Below, piece after piece: positions 5,356-6,287 of a stretch of DNA of 6,287 bases. The notes under the pieces were generated by a model that saw only the letters and a program-made list of their open reading frames with translations, was not told the DNA's origin and did no database searches. Each line of letters opens with the position of its first letter. Within the stretch, counting starts at the first letter, position 1. The DNA is taken from the NCBI GenBank assembly GCA_012974475.1, contig JAAXQD010000165.1:1-6287 (forward strand), written 5' to 3'. Made by a program: the position numbers and the translations under genes. The DNA comes from Desulfobacterales bacterium. Lineage in GTDB: Bacteria; Desulfobacterota; Desulfobacteria; Desulfobacterales; UBA11574.

Positions 5356-6038
5356 TTTTTTATCCCTGTTTTTTTTGGGTCATCTTCTTTATCGACAATT
5401 CCAAGTTGGTTCTCATCATACTCCGTAAGAATTGCCATGGATAACGGAACGAGCATTTCTGCCATCTTCACATACTTGGTTTTAATCCCGCTTACAAATT
5501 CAGCAGAAATATCGTAAAGCTTTTTTTGAATGATGTCCAGATTCACCGTAGGATATTGCTCCCCCTCAACAAAACCCGATTTGCCGCAGGTATGCCCGAT
5601 ACCGCCTATGGATGTGGGTATTCCATAAAGCCGGCAGGTGATCGGTCGATATTCATAAAAATCACACACGCCTTCGCTGTTAAGAAGGGGACATCTGACC
5701 CGCTCGGCGGCCATTTCCATTAATATGTCCACCTCGTTTTTCCCGGACTCTTTATCTTGATATGCTTTTTTCTTTATCTGGTAAGTTTTTCGATCCGAAC
5801 GGTTCGATCTTTCCAGCAGTTGTTCTCTTTCCTTGCCTTCGAATTTTTTATAAAACTGATGATTAATATAAATTGCTTCGATCAATGTAAGGTCAAACAG
5901 GGCATGACAACAGTCCTCGCATTTAATTTCACATTTTACACATTCCGGAAACTCTTTTTGTACCCGCAAAAACAATTCATCTGCCGTTGATGAAATTTCT
6001 TCGTATTTCTTAAAATACGGTGTAAAGTCTATCTTCAT
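5352..6038 (-). CDS. YkgJ family cysteine-cluster protein
   Basis: A 228-residue cytoplasmic protein of the YkgJ (CxxCxxxxC-type) zinc/iron-binding family, whose biochemical role is unknown. The N-terminal cysteine group is C33, C36, C40, C43, C44 (CVKCEIKCEDCC). The family-typical second group is RCPLLNSEGVCDFYEYRP with C116 and C125, followed by ITCRLYG with C135, and C151 in GHTCGKSG. Together these could bind an Fe-S cluster or zinc. A Lys/Glu-rich helical region (about 60-112) separates the groups, and a helical tail (about 165-228) follows. The ATG at 6038 has an excellent GAGGAG (complement of 6046-6051) 7 nt upstream. It is the first gene of a minus-strand operon with the 115-residue gene, overlapping it by 4 nt (ATGA). 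The promoter must lie in 6052-6287, but I could not identify a convincing one. Confidence 0.9.
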   Translation of the reverse strand: MKIDFTPYFKKYEEISSTADELFLRVQKEFPECVKCEIKCEDCCHALFDLTLIEAIYINHQFYKKFEGKEREQLLERSNRSDRKTYQIKKKAYQDKESGKNEVDILMEMAAERVRCPLLNSEGVCDFYEYRPITCRLYGIPTSIGGIGHTCGKSGFVEGEQYPTVNLDIIQKKLYDISAEFVSGIKTKYVKMAEMLVPLSMAILTEYDENQLGIVDKEDDPKKTGIKK

Positions 6039-6045
6039 AATTTAA

Positions 6046-6051
6046 CTCCTC
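6046..6051 (-). promoter_or_regulatory. Strong Shine-Dalgarno site of the YkgJ-family gene
   Basis: GAGGAG on the minus strand, 7 nt before the ATG at 6038. It is the best ribosome binding site in the window and fixes the start of the YkgJ-family gene. Confidence 0.8.
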
Positions 6052-6140
6052 TGAAACAATCTGGTTTTTTGGAATTCGCCGGTTCAATAGCGCTTCAGGT
6101 ACGGTTCAGTTTTAAGCTGGAAACCGCTTGACCCGTTTTT

Positions 6141-6287
6141 CCACAAAACATTAATTATGCTTGAAGGCTTCGTAAAAAGTCTTTTGTGAGCGACATCGAG
6201 CAATTTTGGAGAAAGATTCATGATGAGTCTGGCGTTAAAAATTGCAAGCTGTTTGAGGGCGTTAGCCCGAGTTCTTGCAATTTAGCC
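6141..6287. repeat. Probable dispersed palindromic repeat element, cut by the window end
   Basis: From about 6141 the DNA is non-coding on both strands and carries gaaggcttcgtaaaaagtc, then a spacer, then a large hairpin. The outer stem is a perfect 10-bp pair, aaattgcaag (6239-6248) with cttgcaattt (6274-6283). Inside it sits a second stem, gggc (6257-6260) and gccc (6265-6268), around the loop gtta. The nested palindrome resembles REP- or MITE-like intergenic elements, and similar sequences seem familiar from Desulfobacterales genomes. The repeat nature is not shown by this window, which has one copy. The left limit is uncertain. Confidence 0.5.
6239..6283. repeat. Nested hairpin: 10-bp outer stem, 4-bp inner stem
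   Basis: Perfect inverted repeat AAATTGCAAG / CTTGCAATTT with a 25-nt interior that contains the palindrome gggcgttagccc. The interior flanks (ctgtttga and gagtt) do not pair, giving an asymmetric internal loop. No T-run follows on either strand, so it is not a classical intrinsic terminator. Confidence 0.7.

Noticed and set aside
6255..6287. Integron attC-like site (GTTAGCC core) in the right-edge hairpin
   Set aside because: The core does not fit GTTRRRY, no partner RYYYAAC is arranged properly, and there are no cassette genes or integrase in the window.
1..6287. CRISPR array, retron, toxin-antitoxin or phage-defence system
   Set aside because: There are no regularly spaced repeats, reverse transcriptase, nuclease or toxin-like genes; the helicase is an ordinary RecQ remnant without defence partners.

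Overview
The window looks like a stretch of chromosome (or metagenomic contig) from a strictly anaerobic bacterium, most likely a Desulfobacterota / Desulfobacterales-type sulfate reducer. The clues are a clostridial/deltaproteobacterial-style ferredoxin-like protein, a membrane sodium-pump decarboxylase beta subunit with an OadG-like partner, a YkgJ cysteine-cluster protein, moderate G+C, and gene-poor gaps with palindromic repeats. This placement is inference; there is no rRNA or other marker gene.

Layout from left to right. (1) 1-104: intergenic DNA with a tandem 10-mer and a second direct repeat. (2) 105-866, plus: a ferredoxin-like iron-sulfur protein. (3) 935-2736, minus: a recQ helicase gene that is broken. 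The front half (motifs 0, I, Ia, II) and the back half (motifs V, VI, zinc site, winged helix) are in different frames, and the piece that should carry motifs III and IV is missing. (4) 2737-3395: a 659-bp stretch without a confident gene. It holds a 38-codon ORF like the start of an acetyltransferase, another coding-like remnant on the minus strand, a strong imperfect hairpin, an unrecognised 60-codon plus-strand ORF and a terminator-like hairpin. (5) 3396-4995, plus: a two-gene operon encoding an OadG-like single-span protein (TTG start) and the full-length beta subunit of a sodium ion-translocating decarboxylase, 10 nt apart. (6) 5008-6038, minus: a two-gene operon encoding a YkgJ-family cysteine-cluster protein and, with an ATGA overlap, a small uncharacterised soluble protein. 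(7) 6039-6287: non-coding, ending in a structured palindromic repeat that looks like part of a dispersed family.

How the genes fit together: the beta/gamma pair would form the membrane part of a Na+-exporting decarboxylase, but no carboxyltransferase (alpha) or biotin carrier is encoded here, so those must lie elsewhere. The YkgJ protein and its partner are translationally coupled and probably act together, in an unknown process. I see no CRISPR array, tRNA, rRNA, transposase, toxin-antitoxin or defence system. The most useful second looks are the recQ deletion, the C-terminal domain of the OadG-like protein, the coupled YkgJ pair and the terminal repeat.
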